DNA of 5,902 bases from an uncultured Clostridia bacterium (GTDB lineage Bacteria; Bacillota; Clostridia; Oscillospirales; Acutalibacteraceae), in the NCBI GenBank assembly GCA_947165115.1, contig CAMUZD010000114.1, positions 1 through 5,902 of the forward strand, read 5' to 3'. Made by a program: the position numbers and the translations under genes. Numbering within the stretch: the first letter of the stretch is position 1; every line of letters begins with the position of its first letter. Positions 1 through 5,902 of the stretch are shown piece after piece. Below the pieces are notes generated by a model, which did no database searches, was not told the origin of the DNA, and saw only the letters and a program-made list of their open reading frames with translations.

Positions 1-449
1 ACGGCATAAAGACCGCTGTCATAACCAAAAAGGAATGCGGCGGCGCAGAGGCGTTTGAAGCGAAGATAATCGAAACGCTCGAGAGCGAGGATATAGATTT
101 AATCGTTCTCGCGGGCTTTATGAGCATACTCAGCAAGAATTTCACGGACAGATTCCCCGAGAGAATCATAAACGTTCATCCGTCGCTTATACCGTCATTC
201 TGCGGAGAGGGTTTCTACGGGCTCAAAGTACACGAGGCAGCTCTCGCAAAGGGAGTCAAGGTCACCGGCGCTACGGTGCATTTTGTGAACGAAATTCCCG
301 ACGGCGGCAAAATAATACTGCAGAAAGCAGTTGAAATAAAAGACGGCGATACGCCCGAAACACTCCAGAAAAGAGTTATGGAAGAGGCGGAATGGAAGAT
401 ACTTCCACAGGCAGTTGAATTAATAAGCAAAGAAATTACGGGAGGGTAA
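1..449 (+). CDS. purN: Phosphoribosylglycinamide formyltransferase (GAR transformylase), 3' part
   Basis: Transfers a formyl group from 10-formyl-tetrahydrofolate to glycinamide ribonucleotide, giving FGAR (third step of IMP synthesis, cytoplasmic). The reading frame is open from the left edge, with the first whole codon at base 3, and ends with TAA at 447-449. About 148 residues are visible of a family length near 200, so some 50 N-terminal residues, including the glycine-rich phosphate-binding loop, lie outside the window. The family motif LAGFMSILS is encoded near 108-134. The catalytic signature N-x-H-P-S is at 171-185 (Asn codon 171-173, His codon 177-179). The following GATVHFV segment leads to the conserved Asp of DGG (codon 300-302). 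These match the Asn/His/Asp triad of E. coli PurN. The loop after HPSLIP reads SFCGEGFYG, a form I associate with clostridial PurN. The ATG at 120 is an internal methionine, not the start. Its last two codons, GGA GGG, serve as the Shine-Dalgarno site of the next gene. Confidence 0.96.
   Translation, partial: GIKTAVITKKECGGAEAFEAKIIETLESEDIDLIVLAGFMSILSKNFTDRFPERIINVHPSLIPSFCGEGFYGLKVHEAALAKGVKVTGATVHFVNEIPDGGKIILQKAVEIKDGDTPETLQKRVMEEAEWKILPQAVELISKEITGG
441..446 (+). promoter_or_regulatory. Ribosome-binding site of purO, inside the end of purN
   Basis: GGAGGG lies five bases before the ATG at 452 and is also the last two sense codons (Gly-Gly) of purN. This supports the choice of the 452 start and suggests that ribosomes finishing purN aid initiation on the next gene. 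Confidence 0.85.
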
Positions 450-451
450 TT

Positions 452-1171
452 ATGGATATTTACAAAATCAACAAAATCGACGAGCTCATCACAGGCAACC
501 CCTATGTCGGCAGAGGAATCATAGTCGGCAAGAGCGCAGACGGCAGGAGCGCGGTTTCCGCCTATTTCATCATGGGCAGAAGCGCAAACAGCAGAAACAG
601 AATTTTCACCGAGAAAGACGGCGAAGTTTTCACCGAGCCCTTTGACGCATCAAAGGTCGAGGATCCGAGCCTTATTATCTACGCGGCAATCCGCAGATAT
701 GAAAACGCTCTGATCGTTACAAACGGCGACCAGACCGATACGATCTATGACGGTCTCAAGGCGGGCAAATCCTTCTCCTGCGCGCTCACAAGCAGGGAAT
801 TCGAGCCCGACAAGCCGAACTTCACCCCGAGAATCAGCGCCGTTTCATATTTCGGAAACAACGATTTCACCTATGAGATGAGTATTCTCAAGAGCGCGGA
901 CGCCGACGGCACCGCCTGCAACAGATACACTTTCTCGTATAATCCCCTCCCCGGTCTCGGCCACTTTATTCATACCTATGTGACCGACGGCAATCCGATT
1001 CCGACCTTCCAGGGCGAGCCCGAGAGAGTATTTGTCGGCAACGATATCGACGAATTCACTGACACTCTCTGGAACGCGCTCGACGCTGACAACAAGATTT
1101 CACTCTATGTCAGATATACAGACCTTGAAACAGGCGCAGAAACCAACAGAATCATCAACAAAAACAATTAA
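452..1171 (+). CDS. purO: IMP cyclohydrolase, PurO type
   Basis: Likely closes the ring of FAICAR to give IMP, the final step of the pathway. The 239-residue protein matches the PurO family (Pfam IMP_cyclohyd), best known from methanogenic archaea, and is unrelated to the MGS-like cyclohydrolase domain of PurH. Motifs I recognise by comparison with archaeal PurO are: PYVGRGIIVG at residues 17-26; GRSANSRNR at 42-50, where archaeal proteins have a similar SRS-x-PNR stretch; NGDQTDTI at 91-98; TPRI at 125-128; and GLGHFIHTY at 168-176. It is longer than the roughly 200 residues of archaeal PurO. Some of the extra length is at the N-terminus (about 15 residues before YVGRG) and some probably in the C-terminal half. 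There are no signal peptide or membrane segments, as expected for a cytosolic enzyme. It starts two bases after purN and ends with TAA at 1169-1171, directly before the AICAR transformylase gene that supplies its substrate. The function is inferred from family plus context. Confidence 0.88.
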   Translation: MDIYKINKIDELITGNPYVGRGIIVGKSADGRSAVSAYFIMGRSANSRNRIFTEKDGEVFTEPFDASKVEDPSLIIYAAIRRYENALIVTNGDQTDTIYDGLKAGKSFSCALTSREFEPDKPNFTPRISAVSYFGNNDFTYEMSILKSADADGTACNRYTFSYNPLPGLGHFIHTYVTDGNPIPTFQGEPERVFVGNDIDEFTDTLWNALDADNKISLYVRYTDLETGAETNRIINKNN

Positions 1172-1176
1172 GGAGA
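1171..1176 (+). promoter_or_regulatory. Ribosome-binding site of the AICAR transformylase gene
   Basis: AGGAGA, whose first base is the last base of the purO TAA stop. AGGAG ends seven bases before the ATG at 1183, which is a standard spacing and fixes that start. Confidence 0.85.
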
Positions 1177-1182
1177 AGCAAA

Positions 1183-2367
1183 ATGAAAGAATTCGAACTC
1201 AAATACGGATGCAATCCCAATCAGAAGCCCTCAAAAATCTTTATGGCTGACGGCACCGACCTGCCTATCGAGATTCTCAACGGCAGACCCGGATTCATCA
1301 ATTTCCTTGACGCCTTCAATTCCTGGCAGCTTGTAAAGGAACTCAAGGAGGCTCTCGGCATGCCCGCAGTCACCTCGTTCAAGCATGTCAGCCCCACATC
1401 CGCCGCAGTCGGCACAAAGCTCTCCGATACGCTTAAAAAAGCTTATTTTGTTGATGATATAGAAGGTCTCGACGATTCTCCCCTCGCATGCGCTTATGCG
1501 AGAGCGAGAGGCACGGACCGCATGTGCTCCTTCGGCGACTGGGTCGCTCTCTCGGATGTCTGCGATGTTACAACCGCAACGATGATCAAGAGAGAGGTAT
1601 CCGACGGCATCATCGCTCCCGGCTATGAGCCCGAGGCACTTGAAATTCTCAAATCCAAGAGAAAAGGCACTTACAATATCGTAAAGATAGATCCCGATTA
1701 TGTTCCCGATCCCGTTGAGCATAAGCAGGTATTCGGCATCACCTTCGAGCAGGGCAGAAACAATTTTGAAATCAACCGCGAACTGCTTGCGAATATCGTT
1801 ACCGAGAATAAGGATATGCCCGAATCGGCTGTCAGGGATCTTATAATCAGCCTTATCACTCTCAAATATACTCAGTCCAATTCGGTCTGCTACGCCTATG
1901 ACGGCCAGGCAATCGGCGTGGGCGCGGGCCAGCAGTCGAGAATTCACTGCACCCGTCTCGCAGGCACAAAAGCGGACACCTGGTTCCTTCGCCAGCACGA
2001 GAAAGTTCTCAATCTTCCCTTCCGCTCGGATATCGGCAGACCGGACAGAGACAATATCATTGACGGATATATCAACAAAAACGAAGAGGATGTCTGCGCG
2101 GACGGTATCTGGCAGAAGTATTTCACCGAGCAGCCCGCACCGCTGACCGATGAGGAAATCAAGGCATATCTTGCCACAAAGACCGATGTTGCTCTCGGCT
2201 CGGACGCTTTCTTCCCCTTCTTCGACAATATCGAGAGAGCATACCGCAGCGGCGTCAAATACATTGCGGAGCCCGGCGGCTCAATCAGAGACGATCTTGT
2301 AATCGACTGCTGCAACAAATACGGTATGGTAATGGCATTTACCGGAATGAGACTTTTCCATCATTGA
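1183..2367 (+). CDS. purH: AICAR transformylase, stand-alone (PurH C-terminal domain only)
   Basis: Formylates AICAR with 10-formyl-tetrahydrofolate to give FAICAR, the ninth step. It has 394 residues, equal to the transformylase half alone. The N-terminal IMP cyclohydrolase domain (about 200 residues) of ordinary PurH/ATIC is absent, and a good ribosome site sits directly before this ATG, so the gene is complete rather than truncated. Landmarks: YGCNPNQKP at residues 8-16; the catalytic Lys67-His68 pair in SFKHVSP (codons 1381-1386), equal to human ATIC Lys266/His267; SFGDWVALSDVCDV at 116-129; DGIIAPGYE at 141-149; QSNSVCYA at 231-238 with Asn233, equal to human Asn431; GAGQQSRIHCTRLAG at 247-261 with Arg253, equal to human Arg451; SDAFFPF near the C-terminus; and a terminal RLFHH. 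These motifs follow human ATIC much more closely than E. coli PurH. The residue equivalences come from my remembered ATIC sequence. The missing cyclohydrolase activity is supplied by the gene just upstream. Confidence 0.95.
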   Translation: MKEFELKYGCNPNQKPSKIFMADGTDLPIEILNGRPGFINFLDAFNSWQLVKELKEALGMPAVTSFKHVSPTSAAVGTKLSDTLKKAYFVDDIEGLDDSPLACAYARARGTDRMCSFGDWVALSDVCDVTTATMIKREVSDGIIAPGYEPEALEILKSKRKGTYNIVKIDPDYVPDPVEHKQVFGITFEQGRNNFEINRELLANIVTENKDMPESAVRDLIISLITLKYTQSNSVCYAYDGQAIGVGAGQQSRIHCTRLAGTKADTWFLRQHEKVLNLPFRSDIGRPDRDNIIDGYINKNEEDVCADGIWQKYFTEQPAPLTDEEIKAYLATKTDVALGSDAFFPFFDNIERAYRSGVKYIAEPGGSIRDDLVIDCCNKYGMVMAFTGMRLFHH

Positions 2368-2371
2368 GGTG
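2366..2371 (+). promoter_or_regulatory. Ribosome-binding site of purD, overlapping the purH stop codon
   Basis: GAGGTG begins within the TGA stop of the AICAR transformylase gene (2365-2367) and ends eight bases before the ATG at 2380. Termination and re-initiation are thus likely coupled. Confidence 0.8.
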
Positions 2372-2379
2372 AAAAACTT

Positions 2380-3648
2380 ATGAATATAATCGTAATCGGC
2401 TCCGGCGGCAGAGAGCACGCTGTAATCAAAAAGCTGAAAGAGAGCCCTCTCTGCGGCACGATATATGCCCTGCCCGGCAACGGCGGCATGGCGGATGACG
2501 CTGTCTGCGTGCCGATAAAGGCCACTGATATTGAAGCGATAGCGGAATACGCCGTTTCAAATAATATCGACTACGCGGTCGTAACTCCCGACGATCCGCT
2601 CGTTCTCGGATGCGTTGACGCCCTCGAAGCAAAAGGTATCAAGTGCTTCGGCCCGAGAGCAAACGCCGCGATAATCGAAGGCAGCAAGGTATTCTCCAAA
2701 AATCTGATGAAGAAATACGGAATACCGACCGCCGCCTATGAGACTTTTGACAATGCGCAGGCCGCTCTCGATTATCTCGAAAGCGCAAAGACTCCGATAG
2801 TCATCAAGGCTGACGGCCTCGCGCTCGGCAAGGGCGTAATTATCGCTCAGAATAAAGAAGAGGCCCGCGAAGCCGTTATCTCCATTATGGAGGATAAGAA
2901 ATTCGGCGCAAGCGGCAATCACATAGTTATCGAAGAATTCATGACAGGCCCCGAGGTTTCCGTTCTCGCATTCACGGATGGCAAATGCGTAAAGCCGATG
3001 GTCTCCTCAATGGATCACAAACGCGCGCTTGATAACGATGAAGGTCTCAATACCGGCGGTATGGGCACTGTCGCTCCGAATCCTTATTATACTAAATCAG
3101 TCGCGAATGAATGTATGGATAAGATTTTTATCCCGACAATGAACGCGATGAATACTGAAGGCAGAACCTTCAAAGGCTGCCTCTACTTCGGCCTTATGAT
3201 AACTCCCGACGGTCCGAAGGTTGTTGAATATAACTGCCGTTTCGGCGACCCGGAAACACAGGTTGTGCTTCCGCTTCTAGAAAGCGATCTGCTTGAAATC
3301 ATGCTCGCGGTCACAAACGGGACGCTCACTGATACAGAGGTTAAAATCTCGGAAAAGAGCGCCTGCTGCGTCATCATGGCGTCCGAAGGCTATCCCGTCT
3401 CCTACGAGAAGGGATTCGAGATTGAGGCGGATGACGAAGTGAAGAAAGATATCTACTTTGCGGGCGCAAAGCTTGCCGGCGGAAAGCTTCTCACGGATGG
3501 CGGAAGAGTTCTCGGCGTCACCTCGGTCGCGGATACGCTTGAAGAGGCAATCGCCGCCTCATATAAAAAAGCTGAAAAAATCAGATTTTCGAATGCGTTT
3601 TACAGACACGATATAGGAAAACGGGCGCTGGAGGCAGGAAAGGAGTAA
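2380..3648 (+). CDS. purD: Phosphoribosylamine-glycine ligase (GAR synthetase)
   Basis: Joins glycine to 5-phosphoribosylamine with ATP to form GAR, the second step; GAR is then the substrate of PurN. It is a complete 422-residue ATP-grasp enzyme, the usual PurD length. The N-terminal domain opens with VIGSGGREHA (residues 5-14) and PGNGGM (32-37). The ATP-grasp region has EGSKVFSKNLM (100-110), KADGLALGKGV (143-153), EEFMTGPEVS (185-194), DHKRA (212-216), NTGGMG (224-229), and the metal/ATP-binding stretch VEYNCRFGDPETQ (282-294; Glu283 and Asn285 are the expected ligands). The C-terminal domain follows to GKRALEAGKE. Two usual motifs differ: GPE-x-PL reads TPDDPL (69-74), and GPNTGGMG reads GLNTGGMG. 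I believe these are clostridial variants and not damage, since the frame is intact and all catalytic landmarks remain. It starts 12 bases after the AICAR transformylase gene and ends one base before purL. Confidence 0.96.
   Translation: MNIIVIGSGGREHAVIKKLKESPLCGTIYALPGNGGMADDAVCVPIKATDIEAIAEYAVSNNIDYAVVTPDDPLVLGCVDALEAKGIKCFGPRANAAIIEGSKVFSKNLMKKYGIPTAAYETFDNAQAALDYLESAKTPIVIKADGLALGKGVIIAQNKEEAREAVISIMEDKKFGASGNHIVIEEFMTGPEVSVLAFTDGKCVKPMVSSMDHKRALDNDEGLNTGGMGTVAPNPYYTKSVANECMDKIFIPTMNAMNTEGRTFKGCLYFGLMITPDGPKVVEYNCRFGDPETQVVLPLLESDLLEIMLAVTNGTLTDTEVKISEKSACCVIMASEGYPVSYEKGFEIEADDEVKKDIYFAGAKLAGGKLLTDGGRVLGVTSVADTLEEAIAASYKKAEKIRFSNAFYRHDIGKRALEAGKE
3640..3645 (+). promoter_or_regulatory. 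Ribosome-binding site of purL, inside the end of purD
   Basis: AAGGAG forms the last two codons (Lys-Glu) of purD and lies only four bases before the ATG at 3650, slightly closer than usual. No other start codon nearby fits better, and the residues after this ATG match the expected PurL N-terminus. Confidence 0.78.
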
Positions 3649-3649
3649 T

Positions 3650-5902
3650 ATGGTTTACAGAGTATATACCGAAAAGAAACAGGGCTTCAACAACGAGGCA
3701 AAAACTCTTCTTTCCGATTTCAGAACCCTGCTCGGAATAACGGCGCTTGAAAATGTGCGCCTTATCAACAGATACGACGCCGAGCAGATTGCTCCGGAAG
3801 TTTTTGAGAAGGCGGTCCCGACCGTTTTCTCCGAGCCGCAGGTAGATAACGTCTATGAAGAGCTGCCCGATGACGGCGCGTTTGCGTTTGCGGTGGAATA
3901 CCTGCCCGGTCAGTTTGACCAGAGGGCGGACAGCGCCGCGCAGTGCATTCAGATTATGTCGCAGGGCGAAAGACCCGTTGTCCGCTCGGCGAAGGTCTAT
4001 CTGCTCTACGGCGCTCTGAGCGAAGAGCAGATTGCGGAAATCAAAAAATATGTCATAAACCCCGTCGAGGCGAGAGAGGCGAAACTCGAAAAGCCAGACA
4101 CTATTATCACCAAATACGAAATCCCGACGACGGTCGAAACCCTCGACGGTTTCATCGGTCTTTCCAGAGATGAACTCGAAAAATTCGTTGAGAATTACGG
4201 CCTCGCGATGGATGCGGACGATATAGAATTCTGTCGGAATTATTTCAAATCTGAGCAGCGCGACCCGACAATCACCGAAATCAGGATGATTGACACCTAC
4301 TGGTCGGATCACTGCAGACACACCACCTTCCTCACGACCATCGACAAGGTCAGCTTTGAGGATGAACTGCTTCAGAAGGCTTATGACGAATATATAGCCG
4401 TCAGGAAAGAACTCGGCAGGACAAAGCCGATCTGCCTTATGGATCTGGCAACCGTGGCAGTCAGATATCTCAAGACTCAGGGCAAGCTCAACAAGCTCGA
4501 CGAATCCGAGGAAATCAACGCCTGCACTGTCAAAATCAATGTCGACGTTGACGGCGTCAGCGAGCCGTGGCTCCTGCTCTTCAAAAACGAAACACACAAC
4601 CACCCGACTGAAATCGAGCCCTTCGGCGGCGCGGCCACCTGCATAGGCGGCGCCATCAGGGACCCGCTCTCGGGCAGATCATACGTTTACGGCGCAATGC
4701 GCGTCACGGGCGCGGCCGATCCTCTGAAACCCATCAGCGAGACCATTCCCGGCAAACTCCCGCAGAGAAGCATTGTCACCACCGCGGCCGCCGGCTATTC
4801 ATCCTACGGCAATCAGATAGGCCTCGCGACCGGCCTAGTCGATGAGCTCTATCATCCCGGATACGCGGCAAAGAGGATGGAAATCGGCGCTGTCATCGCG
4901 GCCGCTCCCGCGGAGAATGTCAGGCGCGAAGTCCCCGCCCCCGGCGATGTTGTTATCCTGCTCGGCGGCGCGACCGGCAGAGACGGTATCGGCGGCGCGA
5001 CGGGCTCATCAAAAGCTCACAACATGCATTCGGTCGAGACCTGCGGAGCTGAGGTCCAGAAGGGCAACGCCCCCGAGGAGAGAAAGCTTCAGCGTCTCTT
5101 CAGAAATCACGATGCCTGCCGCATGATAAAGCGCTGCAACGACTTCGGCGCGGGCGGCGTATCGGTTGCAATCGGCGAACTTGCGGACGGTCTTGAAATC
5201 GACCTGAACGCTGTTCCCAAGAAATATGACGGTCTTGACGGCACTGAACTTGCAATCAGCGAATCGCAGGAGAGAATGGCCGTCGTTATCGAAAAAGAGA
5301 ATATCGATGCCTTCCTCGCCCTCGCTCAGAGCGAAAACCTCAACGCAACGGTAGTTGCCGAGGTCAAGGCGGAGCCGAGGCTCGTCATGAAATGGAACGG
5401 CAAGACGATAGTCGATATCAGCCGCGAATTCCTCAATTCAAACGGCGCAGAGAAGCATATTGAAATCGAGGCCGCGGGCATTAAATCCTTTGATAAAGAG
5501 TATTCGGGCGGCTTTGCGGAGAATTACAAGAAGCTCGCGGGCGATCTGAATATCTGCTCGAAGCGCGGTCTGAGCGAAAGATTCGACTCGACCATCGGCG
5601 CGGGCACGGTTCTCATGCCCTTCGGCGGCAAATATCAGCGCACGCCTATTCAGGCGATGGTCCAGAAGATTTCGGTCGAGAAGAAGCATACCGACGACTG
5701 CTCGGTAATGAGCTGGGGCTATAACCCGTTCATTACGGAAAAGAGCCCCTATCACGGCGCTTATCTTGCGGTCATTGAATCCGTATCGAAGGTGATTTCT
5801 ACCGGAGCTTCATTTGAGGATATGTATCGTACATTCCAGGAATACTTTGCAAGCCCCGGCAGGGATTCAAAGCGCGGGGGCCAGCCGCTTTCCGCACTGC
5901 TC
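3650..5902 (+). CDS. purL: Phosphoribosylformylglycinamidine synthase (FGAM synthetase), long form, 5' part
   Basis: Converts FGAR, glutamine and ATP to FGAM, the fourth step, acting on the PurN product. The frame is open for 751 codons to the right edge with no stop or frameshift. The single-chain clostridial form is about 1,240 residues, so roughly 490 are missing, including the rest of the second synthetase half and the C-terminal glutaminase domain. Visible parts in order: a PurS-like N-terminal domain (about 1-150, with QCIQIMSQGERP and SAKVYLLYG); a linker with WSDHCRHTTF (218-227), equal to the SEHCRH motif of E. coli PurL; and the first AIR-synthetase-like half with FKNETHNHPTEIEPFGGAAT (311-330), YGNQIGLATG (386-395), HPGYAAKRMEIG (402-413), GGATGRDGIGGATG (439-452), NDFGAGGVSVAIGELADG (497-514) and ISESQERM (536-543). 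The second half has begun, with MSWGYNP (687-693) and YHGAYLAVIESVSKVISTGA (701-720). I expect the glutaminase to be fused, because the layout differs from the short PurL that works with separate PurS and PurQ. Confidence 0.95.
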   Translation, partial: MVYRVYTEKKQGFNNEAKTLLSDFRTLLGITALENVRLINRYDAEQIAPEVFEKAVPTVFSEPQVDNVYEELPDDGAFAFAVEYLPGQFDQRADSAAQCIQIMSQGERPVVRSAKVYLLYGALSEEQIAEIKKYVINPVEAREAKLEKPDTIITKYEIPTTVETLDGFIGLSRDELEKFVENYGLAMDADDIEFCRNYFKSEQRDPTITEIRMIDTYWSDHCRHTTFLTTIDKVSFEDELLQKAYDEYIAVRKELGRTKPICLMDLATVAVRYLKTQGKLNKLDESEEINACTVKINVDVDGVSEPWLLLFKNETHNHPTEIEPFGGAATCIGGAIRDPLSGRSYVYGAMRVTGAADPLKPISETIPGKLPQRSIVTTAAAGYSSYGNQIGLATGLVDELYHPGYAAKRMEIGAVIAAAPAENVRREVPAPGDVVILLGGATGRDGIGGATGSSKAHNMHSVETCGAEVQKGNAPEERKLQRLFRNHDACRMIKRCNDFGAGGVSVAIGELADGLEIDLNAVPKKYDGLDGTELAISESQERMAVVIEKENIDAFLALAQSENLNATVVAEVKAEPRLVMKWNGKTIVDISREFLNSNGAEKHIEIEAAGIKSFDKEYSGGFAENYKKLAGDLNICSKRGLSERFDSTIGAGTVLMPFGGKYQRTPIQAMVQKISVEKKHTDDCSVMSWGYNPFITEKSPYHGAYLAVIESVSKVISTGASFEDMYRTFQEYFASPGRDSKRGGQPLSALL

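Noticed and set aside
120..449. ATG at 120 as a possible start of a short PurN.
   Set aside because: The frame is open upstream to base 3 and encodes conserved PurN sequence (DLIVLAGF) before this methionine, so it is internal.
1032..1250. A 72-codon plus-strand frame spanning the purO/purH junction.
   Set aside because: It is out of frame with two well-supported genes and overlaps both, with a low-complexity Ser/Thr/Gln-rich product and no ribosome site at its start.
1231..1998. A 255-codon open frame on the minus strand opposite the AICAR transformylase gene.
   Set aside because: It is in register with the sense codons and explained by the same codon preference. The sense protein is strongly conserved and the antisense product matches nothing I know.
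2557..2922. A 121-codon minus-strand frame within purD, with shorter ones at 2426-2632 and 3183-3377.
   Set aside because: Shadows of purD. Composition is unlike a real protein and no start signal stands out.
3581..4603. A 340-codon open frame on the minus strand opposite the end of purD and the start of purL.
   Set aside because: It is in register with the purL codons and stays open only because this part of purL uses no TTA, CTA or TCA codons. The product shows no recognisable family and there is no clear ribosome site, while purL has clear family motifs.
4964..5006. Imperfect direct repeat CGGCGGCGCGAC...GG in purL.
   Set aside because: It encodes the conserved PurL glycine-rich stretch GGATGRDGIGGATG, so the protein motif explains the repetition.
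4842..5126. A 94-codon plus-strand frame inside purL, and a 105-codon minus-strand frame at 5438-5755.
   Set aside because: Both lie wholly within conserved purL motifs. The Arg/Ser/Pro-rich product of the first is typical of an out-of-frame reading.
1..5902. Purine riboswitch, PurR box, promoter or terminator hairpin within the operon.
   Set aside because: The gaps between genes are 1 to 12 bases and taken up by ribosome sites and spacers, leaving no room. I saw no GC-rich hairpin followed by a T-run. Any such control should lie upstream of the window.

Overview
The window is an internal piece of a purine-biosynthesis operon, densely packed and entirely on the + strand. It holds five genes in the order purN (3' part only), purO-type IMP cyclohydrolase, stand-alone AICAR transformylase (the PurH C-terminal half), purD, and a long-form purL (cut by the right edge). 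I see no RNA gene, mobile element, CRISPR array, promoter or terminator. The only non-coding DNA is three very short junctions (2, 11 and 12 bases, each holding part or all of a ribosome-binding site or its spacer) plus a single base between purD and purL. No stretch near 300 bases lacks a gene.

The organism is most likely an anaerobic clostridial Firmicute (Oscillospirales/Ruminococcaceae-like gut bacterium). This is an inference from strong AGGAG/GGAGG-type Shine-Dalgarno sites, roughly balanced base composition with frequent AGA/AGG arginine codons, the PurN motif variant SFCGEGFYG, the PurD variant with PDDP in place of GPE, the clostridial form of single-chain PurL, and a split PurH. I could not run a search to fix the taxon.

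Region by region: 1-449, glycinamide ribonucleotide (GAR) transformylase; 452-1171, IMP cyclohydrolase of the PurO fold; 1183-2367, AICAR transformylase lacking the usual N-terminal cyclohydrolase domain; 2380-3648, GAR synthetase; 3650-5902, FGAM synthetase, first 751 codons only. Together they cover step 2 (PurD), step 3 (PurN), step 4 (PurL), step 9 (AICAR transformylase) and step 10 (PurO) of the route from PRPP to IMP. PurF, PurM, PurE, PurC and PurB are not in view and probably lie upstream or elsewhere. Both formyl transfers are of the 10-formyl-tetrahydrofolate type (PurN and PurH families), not the formate/ATP type (PurT, PurP).

The most notable point is the last two steps. The bifunctional PurH of most bacteria is replaced by two adjacent genes: a cyclohydrolase related to the archaeal PurO family and a 394-residue transformylase whose motifs match the transformylase half of human ATIC far better than E. 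coli PurH. This is probably a lineage trait rather than a new system, and the rest of the window is ordinary core metabolism.
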